Below, piece by piece: positions 51,073 through 60,005 of a stretch of DNA of 60,065 bases. Below the pieces are notes generated by a model. The model was not told the origin of the DNA, ran no database searches, and saw only the letters and a program-made list of their open reading frames with translations. Source of the stretch: Stentor coeruleus (lineage: Eukaryota > Ciliophora > Heterotrichea > Heterotrichida > Stentoridae); NCBI GenBank assembly GCA_001970955.1, contig MPUH01000370.1, forward strand, positions 1 to 60,065. Direction: 5' to 3'. Both the position numbers and the translations under genes were made by a program. Within the stretch, counting starts at the first letter, position 1; the number at the start of each line of letters is the position of its first letter.

Positions 51073-52503
51073 ATGGCGCGAGATTTTGCATTAGTTGTAG
51101 CTATATCAAAAAACAAAGGTATAGGTAAAAACGGTAAACTTCCTTGGGAAATTTCAGCTGATATGAAGCATTTTAAACAACTCACATTAACAGGCTTATG
51201 TGAAAATTCTGTGATCATGGGTAGGAATACATGGGAATCAATACCTGAAAAATTTCGCCCTTTAGCCAAAAGAAAAAACATTGTCATCTCCTCATCTTTA
51301 CAAAGCGAAAAATGTATTGTAGTAAGAACTTTTGAAGAAGCCTTAGCAAATGCATCAGGCAATATATTTGTTATTGGAGGTACTCAAGTATTTAATCAAG
51401 CTCTTTCACCAGAATTAATTCAGTATTGCAAACAAATTTATATAACAAGAATAGCTCAGTCCATAGAATGTGATGTTTTTTTCCCAGACCCATCGCCTGA
51501 TATATTCCATGAAACATTTCTCTCAAGATTTTCTTTAGTAAAAGTTTCAAAAACATTTGTTGACAAGGATTTAGCATATGATTTCGCTTTATACAACAAT
51601 AAAAATTGTTTAGAATTAGCAGATATGACTAACTACCCTGAACATGAAGAATATCAATATTTAGCATTAGTAAAAGAGATTATCGATAAAGGGGCAAAAA
51701 GGGATGATAGGACAAAAGTAGGGACTTTTAGTGTTTTCGGGAGGATGAGTAGGTATAGTTTATCAGAAACTTTCCCAATATTTACAACAAAATTAGTGTT
51801 TTGGAAAGCAGTGGTTGAAGAACTCTTATGGTTTATTAGAGGAAGCACAAATGCTAATGAATTAAGTGCTAAAGGTGTCCATATCTGGGATGCAAATGGA
51901 AGTAGGGATTTCTTAGATAAACTCGGCTTTAATGATAGAGAAGTTGGAGATCTAGGGCCAGTTTACGGTTTCCAATGGAGACATTTTGGAGCTGAATATA
52001 CTAATATGAATGCTGACTATACAAACCAAGGAGTTGATCAGCTTGCAGAAGTTATTAAACTTATAAAAACAGATCCTGATTCACGTCGTATAGTAATGAG
52101 TGCTTGGAATCCTAAATCTCAACCATTTATGGCTTTGCCTCCTTGCCATGTTCTTTGCCAGTTTTTTGTAGAAAATGGAAAACTCAACTGCCTTATGTAT
52201 CAGAGATCAGGCGATATGGGTTTAGGCGTTCCTTTTAATGTTGCAAGCTACTCACTATTAACATGCTTAATTGCTCAAGTTTGTGACTTACAAAGAGGTG
52301 ACTTCGTTCATGTTATTGGAGATACTCATGTTTATACAAACCATATTGAGCCACTTAAAATCCAATTAACTAGACATCCACACCCATTCCCAGTCCTCAA
52401 ACTTAACCCATCCGTTAAAAACATAGAAAACTTTACTTTTGCTGATATCAAACTTGAAAACTATCTCAAGCATGCCAAAATCCCAATGGACATGGCTGTT
52501 TAA
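51073..52503 (+). CDS. DHFR-TS: Bifunctional dihydrofolate reductase-thymidylate synthase
   Basis: 476 aa. The DHFR part (about 1-175) reduces dihydrofolate with NADPH. It has ALVVAISKNKGIGKNGKLPW, catalytic acid D30 in ISADMKHF, the VIMGRNTWESIP nucleotide site and FVIGGTQVF. TS (about 190-476) makes dTMP. It has EELLWFIRGSTNANEL, YGFQWRHFGAEY, RRIVMSAWNP, LPPCHVLCQF with nucleophile C358, YQRSGDMGLGVPFNVASY and HVYTNHIEPL, ending KIPMDMAV. The fusion is the normal arrangement in ciliates, apicomplexans, kinetoplastids and plants. All catalytic motifs are intact in one exon. Convergent with RCC1, 34 bp apart. Confidence 0.98.
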   Translation: MARDFALVVAISKNKGIGKNGKLPWEISADMKHFKQLTLTGLCENSVIMGRNTWESIPEKFRPLAKRKNIVISSSLQSEKCIVVRTFEEALANASGNIFVIGGTQVFNQALSPELIQYCKQIYITRIAQSIECDVFFPDPSPDIFHETFLSRFSLVKVSKTFVDKDLAYDFALYNNKNCLELADMTNYPEHEEYQYLALVKEIIDKGAKRDDRTKVGTFSVFGRMSRYSLSETFPIFTTKLVFWKAVVEELLWFIRGSTNANELSAKGVHIWDANGSRDFLDKLGFNDREVGDLGPVYGFQWRHFGAEYTNMNADYTNQGVDQLAEVIKLIKTDPDSRRIVMSAWNPKSQPFMALPPCHVLCQFFVENGKLNCLMYQRSGDMGLGVPFNVASYSLLTCLIAQVCDLQRGDFVHVIGDTHVYTNHIEPLKIQLTRHPHPFPVLKLNPSVKNIENFTFADIKLENYLKHAKIPMDMAV

Positions 52504-52537
52504 ATCTCATAATTTTTTAGATACAATTATATATAGT

Positions 52538-53778
52538 CTATTTATTTTTCTTTTTCTTTGATGTTGTATGAGCTTTTTGTCTTGTAGTAAGCTCTGATGG
52601 TTTTATTGCAGGTAAATTCAACACCCCAGCGTTTTTTAGTATGCACACNGAGCTTTTTGTCTTGTAGTAAGCTCTGATGGTTTTATTGCAGGTAAATTCA
52701 ACACCCCAGCGTTTTTTAGTATGCACACATGCTGTGATCCTGCACTTACCATATCAACAGGTTTTTGAACACTCCATGCAAGTAAAGTTGGCATACTCAT
52801 ATTTTTTTCTTTACCATTCATAAGCACATAGTTATCTCCATATCCCCAGCTATATACCCTTTTTTTATCAGTTAGTACAAAATTAAAGTGCGATCCAGAG
52901 ATTAATTGGGTTATATTCCCAGAAAAAGGGATTAGTTGAGGAGTTGTGAAATCTGTTGTACAATTAAGGCCTAGTTGAAAGTCATCATTTCTTCCCCAGG
53001 ATAACAGTTCACCATTAGACGTTAAAGCGATTGTATGATTTTCCCCACCTTTTATATCTATGATGGAGTATGAGCTTAGAGGTAGGATTTCATGTGGAGC
53101 GCATGTGTTTTTTGTTGTCCCATCACCTAGTTGGCCATAATTATTTAAACCCCAGCCATAGATTTTGTCGTAGGCTCTATAGAATGAATGATTCCTTCCT
53201 GAAAAAATAGCTGTGGCAAATTTCGCCCCTATGCTTTCTAGAGTCAAACTACTTGCTACACTTTTTCGTGATCTTGGCTGCCTACCTATTTGGCCGAATT
53301 CTGAGTCTCCCCAAGCATAAACTTTCCCATCAACAAGGACTAAAGTATGGTTGCCGCCACAAACCACATCAGCAATTTTGACACTTTTTTTAAATTTCGT
53401 GATTTCAATTGGGAACTTGTTTGCCAGAGCCATATTACCATCACTGTTTCTATAGGTTCCCCAAGTATAAACCAACTTTAATTTGTCTGAGATTGCCACA
53501 GAATGAGAATCACCTGCGTCAAGTTTATTAATACAGTGCACTCCTGTAACAATACCTGGAATATTTTCTATTCCTGAACGACCTAACGCTCCATCATCGT
53601 TACAACCCCAGGAATAAACTTTACCTTCTGTGCTGAGTGCTAGAGTATGCATTGTCCCACAGGCTATCATATAAATCTCCTCAGGCAAAGATACCGCACG
53701 AGGCATTCTGGCTAAGTTAAGATCAGGAATGCCGAGTTGTTCGCACTCACCTGAGCCACAGGATAGAACTTGTTCCAT
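52538..53778 (-). CDS. RCC1: RCC1, Ran guanine-nucleotide exchange factor; assembly duplication near C-terminus
   Basis: Seven-bladed RCC1 propeller. Blade signatures along the protein: SCGSGECEQLG, VYSWGCNDDGALGR, AGDSHSVAIS followed by YTWGTYRNSDG, VYAWGDSEFGQIGR, IYGWGLNNYGQLGDG, LLSWGRNDDFQLGL, VYSWGYGDNYVLM. The CNDDGALGR plus WGTYRNSDG combination is that of true RCC1 rather than a generic repeat protein, so nuclear RanGEF activity is likely. A 79-bp segment is doubled around N at 52649 and breaks the frame. With one copy removed the protein is 386 aa and ends in a basic tail, HTTSKKKKNK, a plausible nuclear signal. Stop at 52538. Confidence 0.93.
52570..52728. repeat. 79-bp direct repeat around a single N (likely assembly artefact)
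   Basis: Copies 52570..52648 and 52650..52728 appear identical, with N at 52649. The 80-base excess shifts the RCC1 frame; one copy alone gives a continuous C-terminus. Confidence 0.9.
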
Positions 53779-54412
53779 TTTATATTGTAAAAATTATACT
53801 ATGGAAAAGATTAGCTTTATGTAGTAATATGATAATATTGAGTTTTGGACTTTTATAGGAGAATTACATGTGGGTGTATAAATGGTGAAAAGAGTATAAT
53901 TTAAATAAAGGATGCTATTGGGATGAGTAGAGTTTGCATTCAGATAAGTTAATTTGAGACTCGCTGATGATTTTAGGGACTAGAGATTTTGTGGGAAAAT
54001 AATAGAAAATATTAGGGATTGAGTATAAAAAAATTATCTAGTTGATTGAGTTAATTATAAAATTGTATCGAATCAGATGAATGAATTTAAAATTAATTTA
54101 ATATATGGTATTGATTTGAAAGAACAGATAAATGAAATAATAATTAACTATCTTTTTTTACAAACATTTCACGTTGTCTTTAAAAAATATTAATATTAGA
54201 CGCTTAGTAATCAATAAAATTATATTATTGTCAATGAAGGTTAAGATACAAATAAACGTAAAATAGCGCCAAAAACATTGATTTTATTATATATGACGAT
54301 AAGCTTAAAGTTATTCATAAATAACATATAATATATGCTAGCTAGGAATTTATATGTCTAGCATTTTAGTATAATTTCATTATTAGTAGTTAAGAATTTA
54401 AGACAAATAATT
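53779..54412. other. Intergenic, AT-rich
   Basis: Upstream of RCC1 and downstream of the HAD-like gene. No gene or relic recognised. Confidence 0.5.
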
Positions 54413-55624
54413 CTAATTATTTACGTTTAACGTGAAATCAAGCAGGCTATCATACCCAAATGTTTGATTACCTTTTTCTTTGTGTAAAGTGAATATTTCA
54501 GTAGTGATTCCAGATTTAAGTATAAGAAATTGGCTTTGAGGCATCTCAACCTTTTGAATTTTTTGATAAAGCGCAAGTAGCTCCTTGTTGAGAATATTCG
54601 TAGAAATGAGCTGGAATGCAGGGTGTTTATAAGAATTAACACTAAGATAAAAATTCTTAAATGCGGCAAGGGCTCTTACTGTCTCAGTAACAAACCCTAA
54701 ATGAACTGGAAACTGCCCCATATGAGGAACAAGTACACAAAGTGGAGTAAAAGGGTACTGTTTTGTTGGTATTGGTGCTTTACTAACCATAAATATTGGT
54801 CTCAATGCTCCAGTATATTGTGCAACATAAAATGGTTCAACCAAATCATCAGGATGAGCCATGAGTGAAGTGATACTAATCACCTTTTTTGAGTTTTCTG
54901 GAGTTATGTTGAAGTCTTTATATATTCTGCTGTAGTCTAAATACCAGCTGTGACGTTTATTCTCAAACTCTTCGCTTATTCCACTACCATGACCTACTTG
55001 TTTATATGCTGCTGATATATAAACACCTTTACTGCTCAGGTAGCTGATTATTTTCAAGAATCTGGCAAGCTTCCAGCCTGATATAATAACAACCTGGTAT
55101 CTTAAGTGAAATTCCTTAAGCATAGAAACTGAATCACTTCGGATGGTCAGCTCCCTTTGACTATAGTTCGCAATAATTCCTTCAAGACTTATAATAATAA
55201 TTTCTCTATCAATAGTACTTAATCTTGGCTGATGAAGTACTGCATGCAAAAACCCCTGAGTCATAGAAATCTGTTCTTGAACTACAAACTCATCCTGTGA
55301 ATGCACATTAAGCCATTCGTTACAGCCAGATCTTTGTCCTCCAGTGAAAGTTTTGTAAAAATTATTTTTTTCAGGGACTCTCGCAAGTGGAGTTTCATGT
55401 TTATAATCCCTAAAGATTTTCCTAGATACTTTCTTGTCATGTAAAATCTTTTGATTTCCGCCATCCCCTTTTCGATTTGCATATTCATCTATTGATGAAG
55501 ATAATTTCTGTGTAATTGGGAATCGTTTTGTAAACTTCCCATCATTACTCGACTTATGAACTTTTTCACCAACAACAGTTTGCAGGGGAAAAGGAGTTGA
55601 ACTATATCTAGTTTTTTCTTCCAT
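54413..55624 (-). CDS. HAD-like domain protein lacking the catalytic aspartates
   Basis: 403 aa. The first ~110 residues are Lys/Ser/Gly-rich and disordered. From 140 the order fits a haloacid-dehalogenase fold: strand EIIIISLEGII (142-151) in the motif I place, helix SVSMLKEFHLRY, strand and motif II QVVIISGW (177-184), then KLARFLKIISYLSSKGV. Motif I lacks both Asp of hhhDxDxT (here S-L-E-G), so phosphatase activity is unlikely. The second half (PFYVAQYTGALRPIFMVS onward) looks folded but is not recognised. The HAD call is by pattern of strands and motifs, moderately sure. It lies 27 bp downstream of TOM40 on the same strand. Confidence 0.75.
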   Translation of the reverse strand: MEEKTRYSSTPFPLQTVVGEKVHKSSNDGKFTKRFPITQKLSSSIDEYANRKGDGGNQKILHDKKVSRKIFRDYKHETPLARVPEKNNFYKTFTGGQRSGCNEWLNVHSQDEFVVQEQISMTQGFLHAVLHQPRLSTIDREIIIISLEGIIANYSQRELTIRSDSVSMLKEFHLRYQVVIISGWKLARFLKIISYLSSKGVYISAAYKQVGHGSGISEEFENKRHSWYLDYSRIYKDFNITPENSKKVISITSLMAHPDDLVEPFYVAQYTGALRPIFMVSKAPIPTKQYPFTPLCVLVPHMGQFPVHLGFVTETVRALAAFKNFYLSVNSYKHPAFQLISTNILNKELLALYQKIQKVEMPQSQFLILKSGITTEIFTLHKEKGNQTFGYDSLLDFTLNVNN

Positions 55625-55651
55625 TAGGTCTAAATTTATTCATATTTATTA

Positions 55652-56680
55652 CTAACCAGACCCAAGCATGATGCCCAATCCGAACTTTTGCTCTTGTTTA
55701 AAGAAGTCTACCTCTGAATGCATACTCACTTTAAGGAATGGGTTAATAGCATGCATGAGACTTGTCACTAGTTTGCCGGATGCTGAGATTTGAGCGTTGA
55801 ATTTGGCTCTTTGGAAACGAATACTTGTCCCAAGAGCGAATTCCATTTCTTTACTCATGCCGCTATATACGAGTTCTGTTGAAAATGTGACGTTAGGATT
55901 CCCTTTAATGCAAGCACCCATATGAAACATGTCTTGCATCTGTAGATATTGCCCATAAAAAGTTGTAAGGCCATAGTTGTATTTTAACCCTCCACTAAGG
56001 CCAACTAGCTGTCTTGGCTTCCTTAAGCCTGTAAGTTCTATTCCACCAATTAAGGACTTTGTTAATGATTGCATATAACTTAAAGATAAGAATTCCCCTG
56101 CAGCACCGAATTTGGCTCCAGTGACAAAGTCATGACCATTGTAGTCAACTTCTAACTGAACATGAGACTCTCTCGGGTCTCTTGATAAATAGTTAGCGCT
56201 TAGTCTTCCTTCAATTTTGTCATTGATTTTGTATACCAGTTTAAGGTCTTGCTTCCCTACACCTGGGGTGACTCGGGCCATTAGGAATGGACTTGGAGAG
56301 ACAAAATCGTAAGGGTTTGCCATTTTGCCTCCTGCAAACATTAGGGTTAAGTCAAAAGACCCACCTGGGCCATGAGGTAGAAGCCATGATGTTGAAACTT
56401 GCAATCTTTGTGATAAACCCATTCCAAAGTCTACTTTCACTCCTTCGAGTGGCTCAACCATTGTTGCTAGTCTTAAAGGCTGCAACAGCATCTCGAAGGA
56501 TGGAGGTCGTAAAGGAAATTTCTTCTGCATCTCTTGGAGCATTGGGTTTTCTGATTCATCGAAAATAATAGGCTCTTCTTTTGTTTCTTCCTTTTCTGCT
56601 TCTGGCCCTGGAGGTCTTGGAACTTCGCAGTCTCCATAACCTGAAAACAAACGATATATGTTATTTCGGGTCTGAGACAT
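55652..56680 (-). CDS. TOM40: Mitochondrial import channel TOM40
   Basis: Outer-membrane beta-barrel through which nuclear-encoded proteins enter mitochondria, 342 aa. A ~75-residue acidic, Pro-rich N-terminus precedes a Porin_3-type barrel of alternating strands: VKVDFGMGLSQRLQVSTSW, GSFDLTLMFAGGKMANPYD, GRLSANYLSRD, SHVQLEVDYNGHDFVTGAKF, SLSYMQSLTKSLIGGIEL. It closes with the hydrophobic strand FGLGIMLGSG. SHVQLEVDYNGxDF and the SYxQSLTxxLxxGxEL strand are Tom40-like rather than VDAC-like. Length and barrel count fit the family. Single exon. Confidence 0.9.
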   Translation of the reverse strand: MSQTRNNIYRLFSGYGDCEVPRPPGPEAEKEETKEEPIIFDESENPMLQEMQKKFPLRPPSFEMLLQPLRLATMVEPLEGVKVDFGMGLSQRLQVSTSWLLPHGPGGSFDLTLMFAGGKMANPYDFVSPSPFLMARVTPGVGKQDLKLVYKINDKIEGRLSANYLSRDPRESHVQLEVDYNGHDFVTGAKFGAAGEFLSLSYMQSLTKSLIGGIELTGLRKPRQLVGLSGGLKYNYGLTTFYGQYLQMQDMFHMGACIKGNPNVTFSTELVYSGMSKEMEFALGTSIRFQRAKFNAQISASGKLVTSLMHAINPFLKVSMHSEVDFFKQEQKFGLGIMLGSG

Positions 56681-57085
56681 TTATAACCCTAGATTATATT
56701 ACCAATTACATGCTTATTTTCGATAGTTGCTTATTTATTTTAGAGAATATGATATAGGCTATAATAAGTTGGCTTTATTAAGTTTTAGAAGATTATATCA
56801 AATTAACATTTTTTAGAGGAATTGAAGAAGGAAGTCTATCATCCTTTATCATAGAAAATTTGATTTTTTCATTAATAAAAGGAATATTTTCAATTCTGTG
56901 AGCGTTATTCTAGCGAAAAAATCTATAAATTTTTTTATTTAAATAATATATCAAGAATATAAATTCGCAATATGTAAGGAAAACTGCAAATACATCATGG
57001 TAGCAAGGACACTGATTTTTAGATGCAAAAAATTAAATCTTCAAGCTAAGAGAATATAATAAAGTATATCGAATTGATTGCATTT
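56681..57085. other. Intergenic, AT-rich
   Basis: Upstream of TOM40. The right end may contain the unrecognisable start of the transposase relic that follows. Confidence 0.45.
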
Positions 57086-57094
57086 AGGTAATTT

Positions 57095-57405
57095 GGTGTT
57101 TGGAAGAAACTGCAGAAAGAAAAAAAATTAAAGCTATTGAAAATCGATTAGAAGCTACACTAACTCAAATAATAACAAATCATTTATTACTGGGTTAATT
57201 ATTGCTGATTGCTGGTGAGAATATATATANTTTATTACTGGGTTAATTATTGCTGATTGCTGGTGAGAATATATATAAAATCTTAATTATTAGCATTAAA
57301 CTGTCAATCATTCTCGAGAATTCATTGATAGTGAGATTATGCAATCACAAATCAAATTAAAGGTGTCTAGGCAGGAATCAGAATATTATTATTAGACTGT
57401 CAGAA
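57095..57405 (+). pseudogene. Second ISXO2-like transposase relic
   Basis: In order: CLEETAERKKIKAIENRLEA and TLTQIITNHLLLG (the FGGxERxTxxxxxxxVxNRxxxTL region), then in the next frame IIADCW, TGA, EYI, TAA, NLNY, TAG, H, TAA, TVNHSREFIDSE, then AITNQIKGV, TAG, AGIR after a frame change. DCWxxY, TVNHSxEFxD and HTNxIEGxW are diagnostic of ISXO2/IS1595 DDE transposases. At least four stops lie between them. The zinc ribbon and first catalytic Asp are not recognisable upstream. A 47-bp segment is doubled around N at 57230 within it. Confidence 0.82.
57183..57277. repeat. 47-bp direct repeat around a single N (likely assembly artefact)
   Basis: Copies 57183..57229 and 57231..57277 are identical, with N at 57230 between them. 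They lie in the transposase relic. Confidence 0.88.
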
Positions 57406-57419
57406 GGTTAAATCTAAGG

Positions 57420-57854
57420 TAATTCTTAAATTACAACGTTAATTAGAGAATGAAAAGCAAGGAAAACCTTTATGATAGCTTTAGTTTTAGCTCAAGGACT
57501 TGCAATATAGAATAAAACGATGCTTAGCTACGATAATATAATGGGATTGAATTTCGGCTTGATATTTCTTAATATATTATGATAGGCTACATTCTTTGGA
57601 ATAGCCTTTTTTCTTCATTTTTTATTTAAGTAAAAAAAATCTTAATAAGCACAAATATTTGTGTTCTTATTTGATGGAAGCTAATTAGGGCTCATAAAAA
57701 TAAATTCAAGTTTAAGAATATTATAGGAGATATTTTCACTACATCTTTTAAGATTAATATTTAGGTATGCAGATAAATGCATTATGTGACTAGATTTACA
57801 TATTGCTTAATATTTTCGATATAATCGATTAATAATTATTATCCTACTAAATGC
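57420..57854. other. Intergenic, AT-rich
   Basis: Downstream of the transposase relic. A short hydrophobic run (NIMGLNFGLIFLNIL on the plus strand) is followed by stops; no gene called. Confidence 0.4.
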
Positions 57855-58493
57855 TCAATCAAAGTCTGCTTCAAATTTCCTTATAGCCCTTTTACGAATC
57901 GGCTTATTAAGCTCAGTCATTTGGAATTTCCCTTCTTCTCCTGATTCAGGTCCATGACTCACTTTTATTTCCTTAGGTAATGTTTTAACTTCTTCATAAC
58001 TCATCCCAGGTGGCCTAAAAACGATTCCTTCCATTTTCTTTTTGAACTCAGCGTTTTGCCCAGCTGCTATTTTTTCTACACTACCCGCTTGATGCGTTAA
58101 ATTAGCCTTTTCCTCATTCTTGATTTGCTTATTTTCACTTTGATTTATAATCACAGGTGCTTCCTGCTTAATTTCTGTTCTTGGCACATTATATGACGGA
58201 ACAACCATTGGCTCTGTAGAATTTTTAAACTTTGCACCAGTATTAATTACAGGACTAACTGTAGGAGCTTGTGTAGGGACTGGAGCACTATTAGGTTCCT
58301 TTGCAATTGCTTGAGGAACAAAAGTATTTGGCTTTTCTGCAGGCTTTGAGTTTTGCTGCAATGCTGCAAGTCTATCTTTAACGCTGACCCCAGTAGAGAT
58401 TGTAGGCTTTTCTTTAGGAACCTCAGCAGGCTTGCTATTCTGAAACATTTTCATCCTTTCTTTCACCGAAAGTCCAGCCTTTAATTCTTCCAT
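57855..58493 (-). CDS. Unidentified 212-aa protein with N-terminal SVKxR repeat
   Basis: Not recognised. Two copies of a ~30-residue unit open the protein: LSVKERMKMFQNSKPAEVPK and VSVKDRLAALQQNSKPAEKP. Each is a short amphipathic helix followed by a Pro-rich linker. A similar SVKxRxxxxQ helix occurs in actin-regulating proteins, so an actin or capping-protein link is possible but unproved. The middle is Pro/Val/Thr/Gln-rich and disordered. The C-terminal ~50 residues contain EGIVFRPPGMSYEEVKTLP and a basic end (RKRAIRKFEADFD). This is the only gene in the window whose stop appears to be TGA. Confidence 0.75.
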   Translation of the reverse strand: MEELKAGLSVKERMKMFQNSKPAEVPKEKPTISTGVSVKDRLAALQQNSKPAEKPNTFVPQAIAKEPNSAPVPTQAPTVSPVINTGAKFKNSTEPMVVPSYNVPRTEIKQEAPVIINQSENKQIKNEEKANLTHQAGSVEKIAAGQNAEFKKKMEGIVFRPPGMSYEEVKTLPKEIKVSHGPESGEEGKFQMTELNKPIRKRAIRKFEADFD

Positions 58494-59245
58494 TTATTCA
58501 TTTAAAGCTTTAATTCTATTTAAACATATGAATTCAGAATTGCTTGTGAGCATTGTTAAACTCCCTTCAAAAAGCATAGGATTGATCCTAGGAAGGTCTT
58601 CAGAGTAAATCTTGAAATTTTGGCTCTAGAAGGAGTAATTTTTTAAATGTATAAGCACAATTACAGTTTAAGCATCATAGCTGGAGGATATGAACGGTTG
58701 CTTTGTATATTTTGGCTCAGCTTTAATATTATAGGATTATCTGAATATATTTTTTGAATGGATAAAGTAGAGTGGCTGTACATCGATATATAAAACTTGT
58801 AGGCTGCAGGGAAGATTTTATTTATTAGTAAAATTATACTAAATCGTATTTAGAATTGTAGGGATTTATTTTAAATTGAATTGTCACTGAGTTTTATTTT
58901 GCTTAGCAAGATAGCTTAATAAAGTTATAGTTTAAATCTGAAATATCATTGGTTTATCAAGTCTTAATCTATAAATTCTTTTATTTGTGACTAAGCTAAA
59001 CTAGAGATAGAGTCAAAAGTTTCTTTACCCAGAGCGTACTTTAGAGGTTCATTATTTCCAGGCTGCAAAGCAAAGATTTAATGATACTAGTCAATCTAAT
59101 TCACTTTAAGTCCTTTCATATAATCTAAACAATTTCTCTGATGTATCTGAATCTGCTACACCAATCTTTAGTTACTATATAGAGCCTTTTATATTAGCAA
59201 TATAGTAAAACATAAAATTAGAAGATTTTATTAATAAAATTGTTT
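58494..59245. other. Intergenic with possible WD-repeat gene relic at about 58650-58900
   Basis: On the plus strand one frame gives MYKHNYSLSIIAGGYERLL then IFWLSFNIIGLSEYIF, and later VEWLYIDI and AAGKILFISKIILNRI, broken by stops. IIAGGYERLL followed by AAGKIL resembles the start of PAK1IP1/MAK11-type WD proteins. The evidence is thin and no intact gene is present. Nothing else seen. Confidence 0.3.
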
Positions 59246-59486
59246 TTACAATAAATCGATATAAGGATTATTAAGTATATTTGTCCCTGTATCAAATACT
59301 CCAGCTAAAGCCCAGCCAATTTCTGATTTGATTTTATAGATAGTATAGCTAGTCCTTATAGTATTGTGCGCAGTTTGCTTGATTTCAAGGCTTTCAATAT
59401 CAAAGATTCCAATAACTGAAACCACCTTGTGGTAAGTTAAGGCTGCCTTTCCCGCGATATTAAGTTGTGATGATAGAGCCTCTAAA
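59246..59486 (-). pseudogene. 5'-truncated or exon-only coding stretch, family unknown
   Basis: A minus-strand frame of ~80 codons with no stop until TAA at 59246: YLEALSSQLNIAGKAALTYH, KVVSVIGIFDIESLEIKQ, TAHNTIRTSYTIYKIKSEIG, WALAGVFDTGTNILNNPYID. Balanced composition with Trp, Gly and Ala is unlike the surrounding AT-rich DNA, so this is or was coding. No ATG precedes it. A possible 15-nt intron (GTTTAATATTTAGAG) sits at its 5' edge but leads only into TA repeats. I take it as the 3' remnant of a truncated gene. Confidence 0.5.
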
Positions 59487-59559
59487 TATTAAACAAATCT
59501 ATTATATATATATAATAATTATAGTATTTTGAAACTAACTTTATTTAAGATATAAATGG

Positions 59560-59860
59560 AATTTACCCTACAAACAGCGTTCATGAAATATGTGAAGGGT
59601 AAATTGGAAGTCTCGAGTTTTCAATTGAAGAATCACTAAGGTGTGAATTTGAGAAAGAGCCAATCCTAGTAGAAGATACGCAAGTCATCAAAGAACTAAT
59701 TAAGAAAAAGTGGAGTAGGTAATACAATAGTATAATTGCTAGTTGGGGGAAAATAAGAAAAATTTTGTCTTCACCTGAAAAGTAAGTCCTAGAAAACCAG
59801 GCACTGGAAAAATTAAAAAACTCGATTATGTCATTTTTATTACACAAGAGAATTTAACTG
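59560..59860 (+). pseudogene. Possible decayed ORF
   Basis: Plus-strand runs MEFTLQTAFMKYVKGK, then in another frame IGSLEFSIEESLRCEFEKEP and ILVEDTQVIKELIKKKWSR, a TAA, then ASWGKIRKILSSPEK and VLENQALEKLKNSIMSF. No 15- or 16-nt intron joins the frames. Protein-like but broken; unassigned. Confidence 0.35.
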
Positions 59861-60005
59861 TTTTTTTTCTATGACTTCACAAATTAGCACAAAATTCAAT
59901 AAAATATTCAAAAAACTCAAAAAAAAATTTGCCGAAAAAAACTTTTTAAAAAGCATTAAATATGAATTTTTTATAAATCTATAACAAATATATGGTTTAT
60001 AAATA

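Noticed and set aside
59581..59847. 88-codon minus-strand frame
   Set aside because: Ser/Phe/Ile-rich and opposite a more protein-like (though broken) plus-strand reading.
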